DNA from: JAEWSN01 sp942493335 | GTDB lineage: Bacteria > Bacillota > Clostridia > DSM-8532 | DNA: 64,000 nucleotides | Reading direction: 5' to 3' | NCBI GenBank assembly: GCA_942493335.1 | Contig: OW818693.1 | Location: forward strand, 1,612,001 to 1,676,000 | Shown: in pieces, positions 17,458 through 24,856 of the stretch | Numbering within the stretch: the first letter of the stretch is position 1 | Layout: every line of letters starts with the position of its first letter | Notes under the pieces: model-generated | What the model was told of the DNA's origin: nothing | Database searches by the model: none | What the model saw: only the letters and a program-made list of their open reading frames with translations | Position numbers and translations under genes: made by a program

Positions 17458-17487
17458 ATTATATGACTGCCCATCCGGGAGAGTCAA
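17458..17487 (-). promoter_or_regulatory. Sigma-A-type promoter of the leader/ncRNA
   Basis: Read on the minus strand, TTGACT (17487-17482) and a perfect TATAAT (17463-17458) are separated by 18 bp; transcription would begin near 17450 and run towards the CD3324-like gene. Confidence 0.7.
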
Positions 17488-17552
17488 GCGCAAAATCCAA
17501 TCTAAACCAATCGTGCGCATCAGAACCAGCTGCGAGGGGACCGTACGAATGC

Positions 17553-17597
17553 AAAAACGGGAGTTTCCATCCGGCTTTCGCCAGTCGGAAACTCCCG
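17553..17597 (-). terminator. Structured hairpin with T5 tail downstream of the M15 peptidase gene
   Basis: On the minus strand an 11-bp stem (17587-17597 with 17558-17568) is interrupted by a 2x2 internal loop and extended by a 5-bp stem closed by a GAAA tetraloop, then followed by TTTTTGC. One inner pair is U-G in the minus-strand RNA but would be a C-A mismatch in the plus-strand RNA, so the structure favours leftward transcription. A second perfect hairpin (GGCCATC-loop-GATGGCC, 17602-17619) lies just upstream. It probably ends the M15 peptidase transcript. Confidence 0.7.
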
Positions 17598-17795
17598 CCG
17601 GGGCCATCAGAAGATGGCCACCTCCTGTTTGAAAATCACCTCAGACCACTTCCTTTCTTTCGAAAGTCGGCTCCGGAAGCCGCGTATACGTTACGTACCG
17701 TACAATTACATTGTAGGCGCACGCCATGGAAGTCGCAAGGGAACAAACACGTATAGCGCAAGCGTTCCCGGCATAGCCGACGATTGCCGGACCCC

Positions 17796-19001
17796 CTAGA
17801 CGTTCAGCGACTCCAACGGCTGGATATGCCAGGCTTCATGACCCTGTCCCGCATCATCCGCCATCGGCTTGCACAGACCATATTGCAGCAGTGCGGTCTG
17901 GCGTTCCACCGCGATCCCGTCGTTCAAAGATTGGAGCCAGCCGCTTTGGGTGTCTACGGCCAGACCCATGTTGTGTTTGCTCATACCGGGTCTGGCGGCA
18001 AGTGCACCGGTTCCGGCCAAATATCGGTCGTAGAATTCCTGTTGGCGGGCAAGATCCCGGAATCCTTCGCCAAAGTCCGCCGTCTGACCCATATCTCTTG
18101 CCAGTGCCGCCAACCTTCCCTTGAAAACCGGGTCGATATTGCCCATCGTTTCCGGCGTGTCACCGGCTCCTGCGACGAAGCGGACGTACCAGAAGGGATT
18201 GGCTGTTCCCTGAAAGGCATCCGCAGCGTATGGACTTTTGCCAAGCTCCGTCCTCCATGCATCCGAAATGCGATCCAGTGCGGGTTTTCCGAGTTCCTTC
18301 AACCTGTCGGCGGTTTCCGCGGTCAAGGTTCCGGTTACGGACAACCCCTGTTCCTGCTGGAAAGAGGACAAGCCTGCCGAAGTGACAGGACCGAGTATGC
18401 CGTCCACCCCATTCCCGAACGGTCCGAAACCGCCAACGCCATACCCGAGTGAGATCAGACAGGTCTGCGCTTCCGCAATAGCCCGGGATGCCGGGTCGGA
18501 GGAAAGCCCACGCTGTTGGCGAAGCGCCATCACGCGGTCAACCAGACCATCCGAATCCGTATTTCCTGTGGCGGAGAGGCTTCCGGGCGCATCCACCAAA
18601 GAAGTGCCCGGCGTAGGGGTGATGGCGGTTTCCGATATCCAAGAAATCGGGGAAGATGCCACAGCCAAAGGCACACCAACCGATTCGGCAGTCGGCTGCA
18701 ACCCGGCAGCATCGGATCCCTGCACGGCAACGGAATCACGCTGGCCGGAAGCAGCCACCGAAAAAGGTATTGTCATGGAAACCGGCATTTGTATGCCTGA
18801 GGAAGCAGAAGCCGGTTCGAGGCTTGCCGATAAATCCCCCAAAGCAGAGGATGCGGACTGGAGTGTTTCTTCCAATACGGATGAAAAATCATTTTTCAAG
18901 AGCCCGGCTTCCACAGCACCTTGGGCCGAAACAGCCGTTCTGCCACCCATGCCGGGCACTGCGTCCTGAACCCGGGAACTGCGGATTCCATCCAATGCCA
19001 T
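17796..19001 (-). CDS. Peptidoglycan-binding domain / M15 (VanY-like) carboxypeptidase
   Basis: This 401-residue protein has a serine/alanine-rich N-terminal ~150 residues, a peptidoglycan-binding type 1 repeat (about 165-245, with AQTCLISLGYGVGGFGPFGNGVDG and VTSAGLSSFQQEQGL) and a C-terminal zinc peptidase domain. The M15B zinc motifs are SKHNMGLAVD (SxHxxGxAxD) and GHEAWHI, expected to cleave D-Ala or D-amino acid bonds of the wall. The start at 19001 follows GGAGGAAGAAAC. No signal peptide or membrane segment is visible, which is odd for a wall enzyme; flagellar-type or other export, or a wrong start, are possible. Confidence 0.85.
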   Translation of the reverse strand: MALDGIRSSRVQDAVPGMGGRTAVSAQGAVEAGLLKNDFSSVLEETLQSASSALGDLSASLEPASASSGIQMPVSMTIPFSVAASGQRDSVAVQGSDAAGLQPTAESVGVPLAVASSPISWISETAITPTPGTSLVDAPGSLSATGNTDSDGLVDRVMALRQQRGLSSDPASRAIAEAQTCLISLGYGVGGFGPFGNGVDGILGPVTSAGLSSFQQEQGLSVTGTLTAETADRLKELGKPALDRISDAWRTELGKSPYAADAFQGTANPFWYVRFVAGAGDTPETMGNIDPVFKGRLAALARDMGQTADFGEGFRDLARQQEFYDRYLAGTGALAARPGMSKHNMGLAVDTQSGWLQSLNDGIAVERQTALLQYGLCKPMADDAGQGHEAWHIQPLESLNV

Positions 19002-19267
19002 GTTTCTTCCTCCACCGGTCAACGAATGCCGTAATCCCGGCATATCACCGGCTTGCGCCGTCGGATCAGGTCCGATGTCCATACATTATATCGGCACGAA
19101 GGCCGGTCTGCAAAACAGGAATTACAGAACCGGCAAGGAGCCGGCGGATCGACATGGAAAAGGCGAGCACCTGTCTCGGAATCCAATCCGATGGGTGCCC
19201 GCCATACATCTCATCCTGCAGTGAATTGGCCGGGTATGTGCGGATCCGCTCAACCGTTGCTGCTGTT
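19002..19267. other. Intergenic spacer between ECF gene and M15 gene
   Basis: The 266-bp spacer presumably carries the leftward promoter for the M15 gene. Several short GC-rich inverted sequences occur (such as CCGGC repeats near 19056-19150) but no convincing promoter, riboswitch or gene was found. Confidence 0.4.
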
Positions 19268-19777
19268 TCAGGCTTGTCGTTTCAGGTTTTCCGGAAGAAA
19301 CCTCAGCATGATGATGGCCAGCGCCCCGCCAACAAGCGCGGTCAGCAGCTGCGGCAGGCTGAACGTCTGCACGAGGGCCGGCGGTACCTTGGGAAGGATC
19401 ATTGGCAGGATCGTCCGAATGGCGATGGCGAGTACGGCAAATTTCAGGACAGCACCCGCTCCAACTGCAACGATGTCGCCAAGGGGAGCTTTCACAAGCT
19501 TTCGAACCCATCTGAAAGCGAGCACGAGCAATGTGTTTCCCAACATGACAACCGGCACAATCGGGAGCATCGGCATGATCCCCAGTGCAAAAGCGGCCAG
19601 TGGGGTGCAGCATCCGACAAGAATACCGGCCGGCATGCCAACCAGAACAACCGTCAGGAACAGGGTCATGTTCACCAGGGGTCCGACAAGAGGTTGGGAA
19701 AACTGGGCGAATCCAAGCTGGAACACCAGCGCCATTGCAAGCATGATACCGGTTGTGACGAGGGTGCGTGTTTTCAT
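19268..19777 (-). CDS. ECF transporter S component-like membrane protein
   Basis: The 169-residue hydrophobic protein has about five or six membrane segments and the small-integral-membrane look of substrate-binding S components of energy-coupling-factor transporters (GIMLAMALVFQLGF near the N-terminus, GPLVNMTLFLTVVLVG, then FALGIMPMLPIVPVVMLGN). The ligand, possibly a vitamin or metal, cannot be read. GGGGAGG lies seven bases before the ATG at 19777. It lies 44 bp downstream of the DUF47 gene and probably belongs to the phosphate transport transcript; no ECF ATPase or T component is nearby, so it would have to share a general module. Confidence 0.72.
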   Translation of the reverse strand: MKTRTLVTTGIMLAMALVFQLGFAQFSQPLVGPLVNMTLFLTVVLVGMPAGILVGCCTPLAAFALGIMPMLPIVPVVMLGNTLLVLAFRWVRKLVKAPLGDIVAVGAGAVLKFAVLAIAIRTILPMILPKVPPALVQTFSLPQLLTALVGGALAIIMLRFLPENLKRQA

Positions 19778-19821
19778 CCATTCCTCCCCGGACGGTCTTT
19801 CCCCTTTGTTCAAGATGGACG

Positions 19822-20466
19822 TCAGCCGACCATCAGCAGAACCGTCTCCATATAATCCGCGACATCCTCGCAGGAATCAAGGACGGTTTCCATTGTATCG
19901 AAAATATCCTTCCAACGTACGACATCCAATACATTCTCCGGATTCCGGAACAGGTTTCCCACAGCCTTGCGGTACAACTGGTCGCCGACTTCCTCAAGCC
20001 TGTTCACTTCGATGATCAACTCGCGCAGCTTCGCACTCCGCTTGTAGTTGCGGAATTCCACGGAAGCCTCCACGAGCGCGGCCAGACAGTCGTTCATGGT
20101 TTCGGTGATGGCGATGGCTTCCGGTTTCAACACCTTGATGTCATACATGATGAACTTGTTGCCGGAATGCTCGATGGCATCCGTGATGTTGTCGATACTG
20201 CGCATCATGTCACCCATCGCATCCCTGTCAATCGGTGTGATGAACGCGTTGGTCAGCTTCTCGAAGAAATCATGGAGATAGGCGTCGCCCTTGTGTTCAA
20301 GCTCCTTGATTTCTGCGGATTTCTGCTCGAGGTTCTCAAACTGGGTCATCATGCTGTACAGGATGTGCCCGGCTTCCCGTGCGCACATGACGGCTTCGAT
20401 GTACATGTCGAACCAGTCCTGCTTCCTGTCGTTTCTTCTTGCCGTCTTCCGATCCTTGTCTGCCAT
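19822..20466 (-). CDS. DUF47 (PhoU-like) family protein, phosphate transporter partner
   Basis: This 214-residue helical cytoplasmic protein belongs to the PhoU-like DUF47 family, whose members are encoded with Pit transporters and are thought to regulate them. The typical charged helices with EXXXD patterns (for example KELEHKGDAYLHDFF, NRLEEVGDQLYRKAV) bind metal in relatives. GTTGGAGGAACAGGC precedes the ATG. It lies 103 bp downstream of pit on the same strand. Confidence 0.92.
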   Translation of the reverse strand: MADKDRKTARRNDRKQDWFDMYIEAVMCAREAGHILYSMMTQFENLEQKSAEIKELEHKGDAYLHDFFEKLTNAFITPIDRDAMGDMMRSIDNITDAIEHSGNKFIMYDIKVLKPEAIAITETMNDCLAALVEASVEFRNYKRSAKLRELIIEVNRLEEVGDQLYRKAVGNLFRNPENVLDVVRWKDIFDTMETVLDSCEDVADYMETVLLMVG

Positions 20467-20569
20467 GCCTGTTCCTCCAACTTCATCATTGCCCGACGGG
20501 CGGGGTCTTTATGCGTTTCCTGCCCTTAACCGCATTCCCGGGAAGGATGCGGTATCCTCGTGCGTATTC

Positions 20570-21589
20570 CTAGAAGATCGCCGTGAATAGTTTTGTCATG
20601 ACATAGCCGATAATCCCGCAAGCCGGAAAGGTGAGCACCCAGGCGAGAACCATGTCGCCAACCACCTTCCAGTTGATGGCTTTGGCTCCCTTTGAAGCCC
20701 CTACGCCCATAATGGCAGTCCCCTTCATCTGTGTGGTGGATACCGGAATGCCCAGCCAGGTCAGGACGACCATGCAGCCTGACGCCGCAATCTCCGCCGA
20801 GAATCCCTGATAGCGCTCAAGCTTCACCATATCCATCCCCATGGTCTTGATGATCTTGTATCCGCCGATGGAGGTGCCAAAGCCCATGACAAGGGCCACC
20901 AGAATGAGAATCCAAAGCGGGATGTGCATTTTGCCGCCAACCATCAGTCCAAGGGATGGCATACCGGTTGCAAGCGCAAGGGCGAAGACACCTGCGAACT
21001 TCTGTCCGTCCTGCGCACCATGGGAGTAGGCCATGGATGCGGCGGAAGCGATCTGTCCGATCGTGAAGAAATTGTTCGCATGGCGGCGGCGGACATTCTT
21101 GAAAATCAGAACGATGAGAAGAACCATGAGAAGTCCTGCCAGAAAGCCGAAAAACGATGATGCGACAAGCCCGAAAAGAACCTTCTTCCACTGTTCCCAG
21201 CTGACGGCGCTGAAATCGCCCATGCTGGCCACACCGGCACCGGTGAGTGCCGCAACAAGCGCATGACTCTCGCTGGTGGGGATCCCGAACATCCAGGCGG
21301 ATACAGCCCAAACCACAATGGCGAACTGTGCGGCACCGATGATCACCAACCCGTTCTGTCCCGGTTGGATTTCAATGATTTTCCCAACTGTATTGGCGAC
21401 AGCCGTTCCCATGGTACATGCGCCGATCAGGTTGAAGGCGGCTGCCATGTATACGGCGTGGCGCGGTTTCATCGAGCGGGTGGATACAACGGTAGCAATC
21501 GCGTTGGGCGCATCAGTCCAACCATTTACGAATACGGAGCACAGGACCAGAAACAGGACAATGCCCAGCCCCAGGGAGAATTCAGCCAT
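20570..21589 (-). CDS. pit: Low-affinity inorganic phosphate transporter, Pit family
   Basis: The 339-residue permease has about ten membrane segments and the duplicated PHO4 signature (FVNGWTDAPNAIATVVSTRSM near the N-terminus, then a second half with SMAYSHGAQDGQKFAG and VSTTQMKGTAIMG). It moves metal-phosphate in symport with protons or sodium across the cytoplasmic membrane. GGAGG lies upstream of the ATG. With the downstream DUF47 gene it forms a standard pit-pap pair. Confidence 0.95.
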   Translation of the reverse strand: MAEFSLGLGIVLFLVLCSVFVNGWTDAPNAIATVVSTRSMKPRHAVYMAAAFNLIGACTMGTAVANTVGKIIEIQPGQNGLVIIGAAQFAIVVWAVSAWMFGIPTSESHALVAALTGAGVASMGDFSAVSWEQWKKVLFGLVASSFFGFLAGLLMVLLIVLIFKNVRRRHANNFFTIGQIASAASMAYSHGAQDGQKFAGVFALALATGMPSLGLMVGGKMHIPLWILILVALVMGFGTSIGGYKIIKTMGMDMVKLERYQGFSAEIAASGCMVVLTWLGIPVSTTQMKGTAIMGVGASKGAKAINWKVVGDMVLAWVLTFPACGIIGYVMTKLFTAIF

Positions 21590-21928
21590 CCATTACCTCC
21601 ATGACAGGAACCGCTCAAGCTGTTCGGGATATTGTATACACGATACACTTTTTCTGTACTTATATCATACTATAAAACATACATTTCTGCTCAATCGCCC
21701 TGCAGAATTTTTTCATTGCCTTAATGAATCGGTAACAAACATGCTGTATGGGGTGGGACACCGGCAACCGATACAGACAACCTTCGCCTTTCATCAACGA
21801 TACCAGGAGAATTCAAGGTCCATATCATGAACACGATTGTCATGTTTGCGATGGAGAACCGGCATATGACCCAATCGCCACCACCGGGCCTGTGGACATG
21901 CGTTTTCTTCCTGTGATATCCTGACACC
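21590..21928. other. Divergent promoter region between pit and an anion permease
   Basis: The 339-bp region must hold the leftward pit promoter; TATAGTATGATATAAG-like A+T-rich sequence near 21660-21675 (minus strand) is the probable -10 area with TTGAGC upstream. A TGTATACA palindrome and nearby GTATC copies around 21633-21650 could be an operator. On the plus side a -35/-10 pair ends directly at the permease start codon. No protein gene is supported. Confidence 0.45.
21893..21922 (+). promoter_or_regulatory. Possible promoter giving a leaderless anion permease mRNA
   Basis: TGGACA (21893-21898) and TATCCT (21917-21922) are spaced 18 bp. The permease ATG begins seven bases after the -10 box, so transcription could start at or next to the start codon. 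The absence of a ribosome binding site before this ATG agrees with that reading, but the boxes are only moderate matches. Confidence 0.35.
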
Positions 21929-23032
21929 ATGGTACGCACACTCCGCAACAAGATGCATGAAGAAATTGTTTTTGTCATTTCGCTTCTGCTCGCTATGGCG
22001 ACATCCTTTTTCGTCAAGCCGGAATTCAGCGACATCGACTGGCACGTTGTCGGTTCCCTCTTCAATCTCATGGCCGCCGTCCTTGGCCTCGAAAGGATTC
22101 GGCTGCTTGATCGCATTGCAGTCCGGCTTGTCCGCAGCTTTTCCAACGAGAGGACTGTCACGCTGGCAATGGTTCTTCTAACCGGGTTGCTTGCCACCGC
22201 AGTCACAAACGATGTGGCACTTATCAGCCTGGTCCCGCTGATGCTTTTGATTGCACGAAAGGCTGGTTTCGATCCGATGCGCGCCATCATCCTGCAAACC
22301 TTGGCGGCCAATGTGGGCAGTGCACTGACCCCAATGGGCAATCCACAGAACCTGTTTCTTTTCAGTCATTACCATCTGAAACCGGCCGAGTTGATTCTTG
22401 CCACCTTTCCTTTCGTCGTATCCGGCATGCTTGTCCTTGCGCTGGCAACCCTGTTTCTGATCCCCAACAAGCCTATCGCCTTCAAGATCGCCATGACCAG
22501 GGAGGCGGGACGAGGCAGAACCCTCCTTTATCCGATTCTCTTTCTGGCTGGCATTTCCGCGGTATTCCGCCTGATCCCCGCATGGTCCGCGAGCCTTGCC
22601 ATCCTGGCCGCGCTTCTTCTGTTGGATCGCGCATTGTTTCGAAAGATCGACGGATTCCTGCTTCTTACTTTTCTTTGCTTCTTCATCGCAATCGGAAACC
22701 TCACACGCATGCCCTTTGTCTCTGATCTTGCCGCAGGACTTCTTCAAACTGAACGCGGAACTTTTATGGCAGGCCTCCTGCTTTCCCAGGGAATCAGCAA
22801 TGTGCCTGCAGCCCTCCTGCTCGCCCCGTTCACGTCCTGTTGGCGTGCGGTCCTGCTCGGGGTGGATATCGGCGGAATGGGCACACTCGTCGCATCCATG
22901 GCGAGCTTGATATCCTATCGGCTTTACGCGCGACACCACCATGGTTCCGCATTTCTGAAATGGTTTCATGTATCAAACGTCCTGCTTCTGTTGCTGTTTG
23001 GATCAGTCTTTCTATTCACGTTCCCGAAATAG
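21929..23032 (+). CDS. SLC13/ArsB-NhaD superfamily anion permease
   Basis: The 367-residue membrane protein has about ten hydrophobic segments and ion-transporter superfamily features: TAVTNDVALISLVPLMLL and ANVGSALTPMGNPQNLFLFSHY in the first half, and SNVPAALLLAPFTSCW in the second, the duplicated asparagine-containing hairpins seen in citrate, dicarboxylate and arsenite permeases. The substrate is not clear. No Shine-Dalgarno site precedes the ATG at 21929; the ATG at 21953 also lacks one. Confidence 0.87.
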   Translation: MVRTLRNKMHEEIVFVISLLLAMATSFFVKPEFSDIDWHVVGSLFNLMAAVLGLERIRLLDRIAVRLVRSFSNERTVTLAMVLLTGLLATAVTNDVALISLVPLMLLIARKAGFDPMRAIILQTLAANVGSALTPMGNPQNLFLFSHYHLKPAELILATFPFVVSGMLVLALATLFLIPNKPIAFKIAMTREAGRGRTLLYPILFLAGISAVFRLIPAWSASLAILAALLLLDRALFRKIDGFLLLTFLCFFIAIGNLTRMPFVSDLAAGLLQTERGTFMAGLLLSQGISNVPAALLLAPFTSCWRAVLLGVDIGGMGTLVASMASLISYRLYARHHHGSAFLKWFHVSNVLLLLLFGSVFLFTFPK

Positions 23033-23041
23033 CGCTTCCGT

Positions 23042-23070
23042 TTGACCCGCATACCCCCAAGGGGTATAAT
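23042..23070 (+). promoter_or_regulatory. csoR promoter with embedded CsoR operator
   Basis: TTGACC (23042-23047) and a perfect TATAAT (23065-23070) are 17 bp apart. Between and over them lies ATACCCC-CAA-GGGGTAT (23051-23067), a perfect 7-bp inverted repeat of the G/C-tract form known for CsoR/RcnR operators. Repressor bound here would block RNA polymerase, so self-regulation by the adjacent csoR is strongly suggested. Confidence 0.85.
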
Positions 23071-23095
23071 GGTTCCATTGTATTTTCCCTGGAGG

Positions 23096-23500
23096 ATGGC
23101 GCATGAAAGCCGACAAAACAAAAAAAAAACGACCGCAGATTCAGAAAACCCGCCAGGCGCCGTGGGCGCAGGGTGCATGACACAAACCACCCATCCGCCG
23201 GATTCCCGGGACTGCAGCTGCGCGCGGACCACCCTTCGTGACGAACCCGAAAAAAAGGCTCTGCTCAACCGATGCAACCGGGTCGAGGGCCAGATCCGCG
23301 GGATTCGCGGCATGCTCGAGAAAGATGCATACTGTGACGACATCCTCAACCAGATCGGAGCCGTGCAATCCGCACTGGATTCCATCAGCCGCCTCATCCT
23401 GGAGCGTCATATGAAAAGCTGCCTCATTGAACGCATCCAGTCGGGCGACCTCGAAGTGGTGGACGAACTGCTCGGCACCTTGCAGAAAATGATGAAATGA
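23096..23500 (+). CDS. csoR: CsoR-type copper-sensing transcriptional repressor
   Basis: The protein belongs to the DUF156/CsoR family of all-helical repressors, with CNRVEGQIRGIRGMLEKDAYC and the Cu(I) ligands Cys80, His105 and Cys109 (spacing 25 and 4, as in known CsoR). Copper binding should release it from the operator in its own promoter. The start is uncertain. ATG at 23096 is in frame but touches the GGAGG site. ATG at 23103 has ideal spacing but is out of frame and needs a -1 shift or one extra A in the A10 run (23120-23129). ATG at 23177 gives a shorter, family-like 107-residue protein. No copper exporter gene is adjacent. Confidence 0.9.
   Translation: MAHESRQNKKKTTADSENPPGAVGAGCMTQTTHPPDSRDCSCARTTLRDEPEKKALLNRCNRVEGQIRGIRGMLEKDAYCDDILNQIGAVQSALDSISRLILERHMKSCLIERIQSGDLEVVDELLGTLQKMMK
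23120..23129 (+). repeat. A10 run at the 5-prime end of csoR
   Basis: Ten A residues contain the slippery A-AAA-AAA heptamer. Translation from the well-placed ATG at 23103 reads 25 codons to a stop; a -1 shift or one inserted A in this run would join it to the CsoR frame. Confidence 0.85.
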
Positions 23501-23503
23501 TGC

Positions 23504-23914
23504 TCAAGGCACCCATTTCCGGATCAACAGAAATCCACCTGTTGAAACCAGGGTGCTGACCGTTGTTCCCCATACGAGATCCACGATCGTGACGATCACA
23601 GGCCAGTCTTTCAAGGTGGCGAGATTCGTCAGATCATACGTCGCATAGGTCATCAATCCAAAAAGCGCGCCTGCCAGCATGGCATACCCAAGGCTGTTCT
23701 TCTCCAGGGCGGGATGGATGGCAAAAAACAGCATGCCGACGACAAAAAGGCCGTAGAAGATCAATGCGGCCGGCCAATTGATGGGGTCCCGCATCAGAAA
23801 GCCGAGATGTTTGCTGTAGAATTTCTGTGCAACAAGAACCAGCCAGACCATATCCACTGCAAAAAACAGAACGGTGACAATCCCAAACCTGGCAAGCCAT
23901 TTCATGAATTCCAT
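23504..23914 (-). CDS. DUF2177 family membrane protein
   Basis: This 136-residue integral membrane protein has four predicted membrane segments. The family pattern is clear: FFAVDMVWLVLVAQKFY near the N-terminus, NWPAALIFYGLFVVGMLFFAIHPAL, GALFGLMTYATYDLTNLATLKDWP and the closing WGTTVSTLVSTGGFLLI. The function of DUF2177 is unknown. The gene converges on csoR with three bases between stops. The start may be 23914 or the ATG four codons later. Confidence 0.9.
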   Translation of the reverse strand: MEFMKWLARFGIVTVLFFAVDMVWLVLVAQKFYSKHLGFLMRDPINWPAALIFYGLFVVGMLFFAIHPALEKNSLGYAMLAGALFGLMTYATYDLTNLATLKDWPVIVTIVDLVWGTTVSTLVSTGGFLLIRKWVP

Positions 23915-23958
23915 CCATTTCCCCCATGCACTTCCAGTGCATTCTTTCGCTGTTTGTC

Positions 23959-23979
23959 AAATCGAATCTTCGATTTTTT
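23959..23979. promoter_or_regulatory. Inverted repeat AAATCGAA/TTCGATTT upstream of the DUF2177 gene
   Basis: An 8-bp perfect inverted repeat with TC between the arms is followed by TTT on the plus strand. No rightward gene ends here, so it may be an operator in the DUF2177 promoter region (a TTGACA lies next to it on the minus strand) rather than a terminator. Confidence 0.35.
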
Positions 23980-24051
23980 GTGAACCGAATCAGGTCGCTG
24001 CGTTACCTGCAATTCTTCTTTCTTTTCCTAAAGAACAGCAGATCATCCGAT

Positions 24052-24852
24052 TCAGCGTCTTCTGAAAGGAAGCGGTATGAAAATCGGCGTCCGGGCCGCA
24101 TATTCGGCATATCCCGGTCTGCCGTCCATCCGCTTCTCCAGCATCGGTACGCCGGACACATATCTGAGGAAAAGGGTGATCGTAAGCGGACCTGCAAGGC
24201 TCCACCACGGCGTGCCGACGGCAAGGGCGGCCAGCCAGATCCCCCACCATGAAACAGCTTCCCCAAAATAATTCGGATGCCGCGTACATCCCCACAGCCC
24301 TTCCGACATGACTTTCCCCTTGTTGTCCGGATTTCGGGTGAACCGTCCCAGTTGCGTATCCGATATCGTTTCCATCATAAAACCCGCTAGCCAAAGCGCC
24401 AGCCCGGTTCCCATGATCAGGAGAGCGGCCGGGGAAAAACCCTGCAGCCTTTCTGCAAGCCGGATGCCATATAAAAACGGCAAGGCGATCACACCCATCA
24501 GGAACCCCTGGAAAATGAATAACTGGAAATAAGCCCGAACACGGTAGGATGCCCCCCATTCCTTTCGAAAGGCGACGTAACGGAAATCTTCCGGTTTGCC
24601 CCAATTCCTCCGACCAATGTGCCAGGCAAGACGAATTCCCCAAACCCAAACCGGAATGGCCAGAAGAAGACCGGGCACCGATATCCCTCTTGCCAACTGA
24701 AGGCCGGCGAGCAACGCAAAGCCGGCTCCCCATCCGATATCCACAATCGAGGCATTCCGAAGAATCTCGGCAGCGATGAACCATGCGGTGAAGTAAAGGA
24801 ACAGGAACAGGGCGACAAACAGATAAACGTCTGAAATCGAGGAGATTCCCAT
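24052..24852 (-). CDS. DUF1295 / steroid 5-alpha-reductase-like membrane methyltransferase family protein
   Basis: The 266-residue protein has about six or seven membrane segments and the DUF1295 pattern: ASIVDIGWG near residue 35, IWGIRLAWHIGRRNWGKPEDFRY-like segment, and the cofactor-end motif SEGLWGCTRHPNYFGEAVSWWGIWL shared with isoprenylcysteine methyltransferases and sterol reductases. The reaction is unknown; lipid modification in the membrane is likely. The start overlaps the ribosome-binding region after the DhaL-DegV gene stop (four bases apart), so the two are cotranscribed. Confidence 0.9.
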   Translation of the reverse strand: MGISSISDVYLFVALFLFLYFTAWFIAAEILRNASIVDIGWGAGFALLAGLQLARGISVPGLLLAIPVWVWGIRLAWHIGRRNWGKPEDFRYVAFRKEWGASYRVRAYFQLFIFQGFLMGVIALPFLYGIRLAERLQGFSPAALLIMGTGLALWLAGFMMETISDTQLGRFTRNPDNKGKVMSEGLWGCTRHPNYFGEAVSWWGIWLAALAVGTPWWSLAGPLTITLFLRYVSGVPMLEKRMDGRPGYAEYAARTPIFIPLPFRRR

Positions 24853-24856
24853 ACCC

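Larger units (their letters stand above)
16999..17795. other. 800-bp region without protein genes; leader/ncRNA and terminators
   Basis: No frame here looks like a normal protein gene. On the minus strand it holds, from right to left, two hairpins downstream of the M15 peptidase gene (17553-17619), a good promoter (17458-17487), a small frame with ribosome binding site (17301-17348) and an intrinsic terminator (17133-17160), followed by the CD3324-like gene. Confidence 0.65.
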
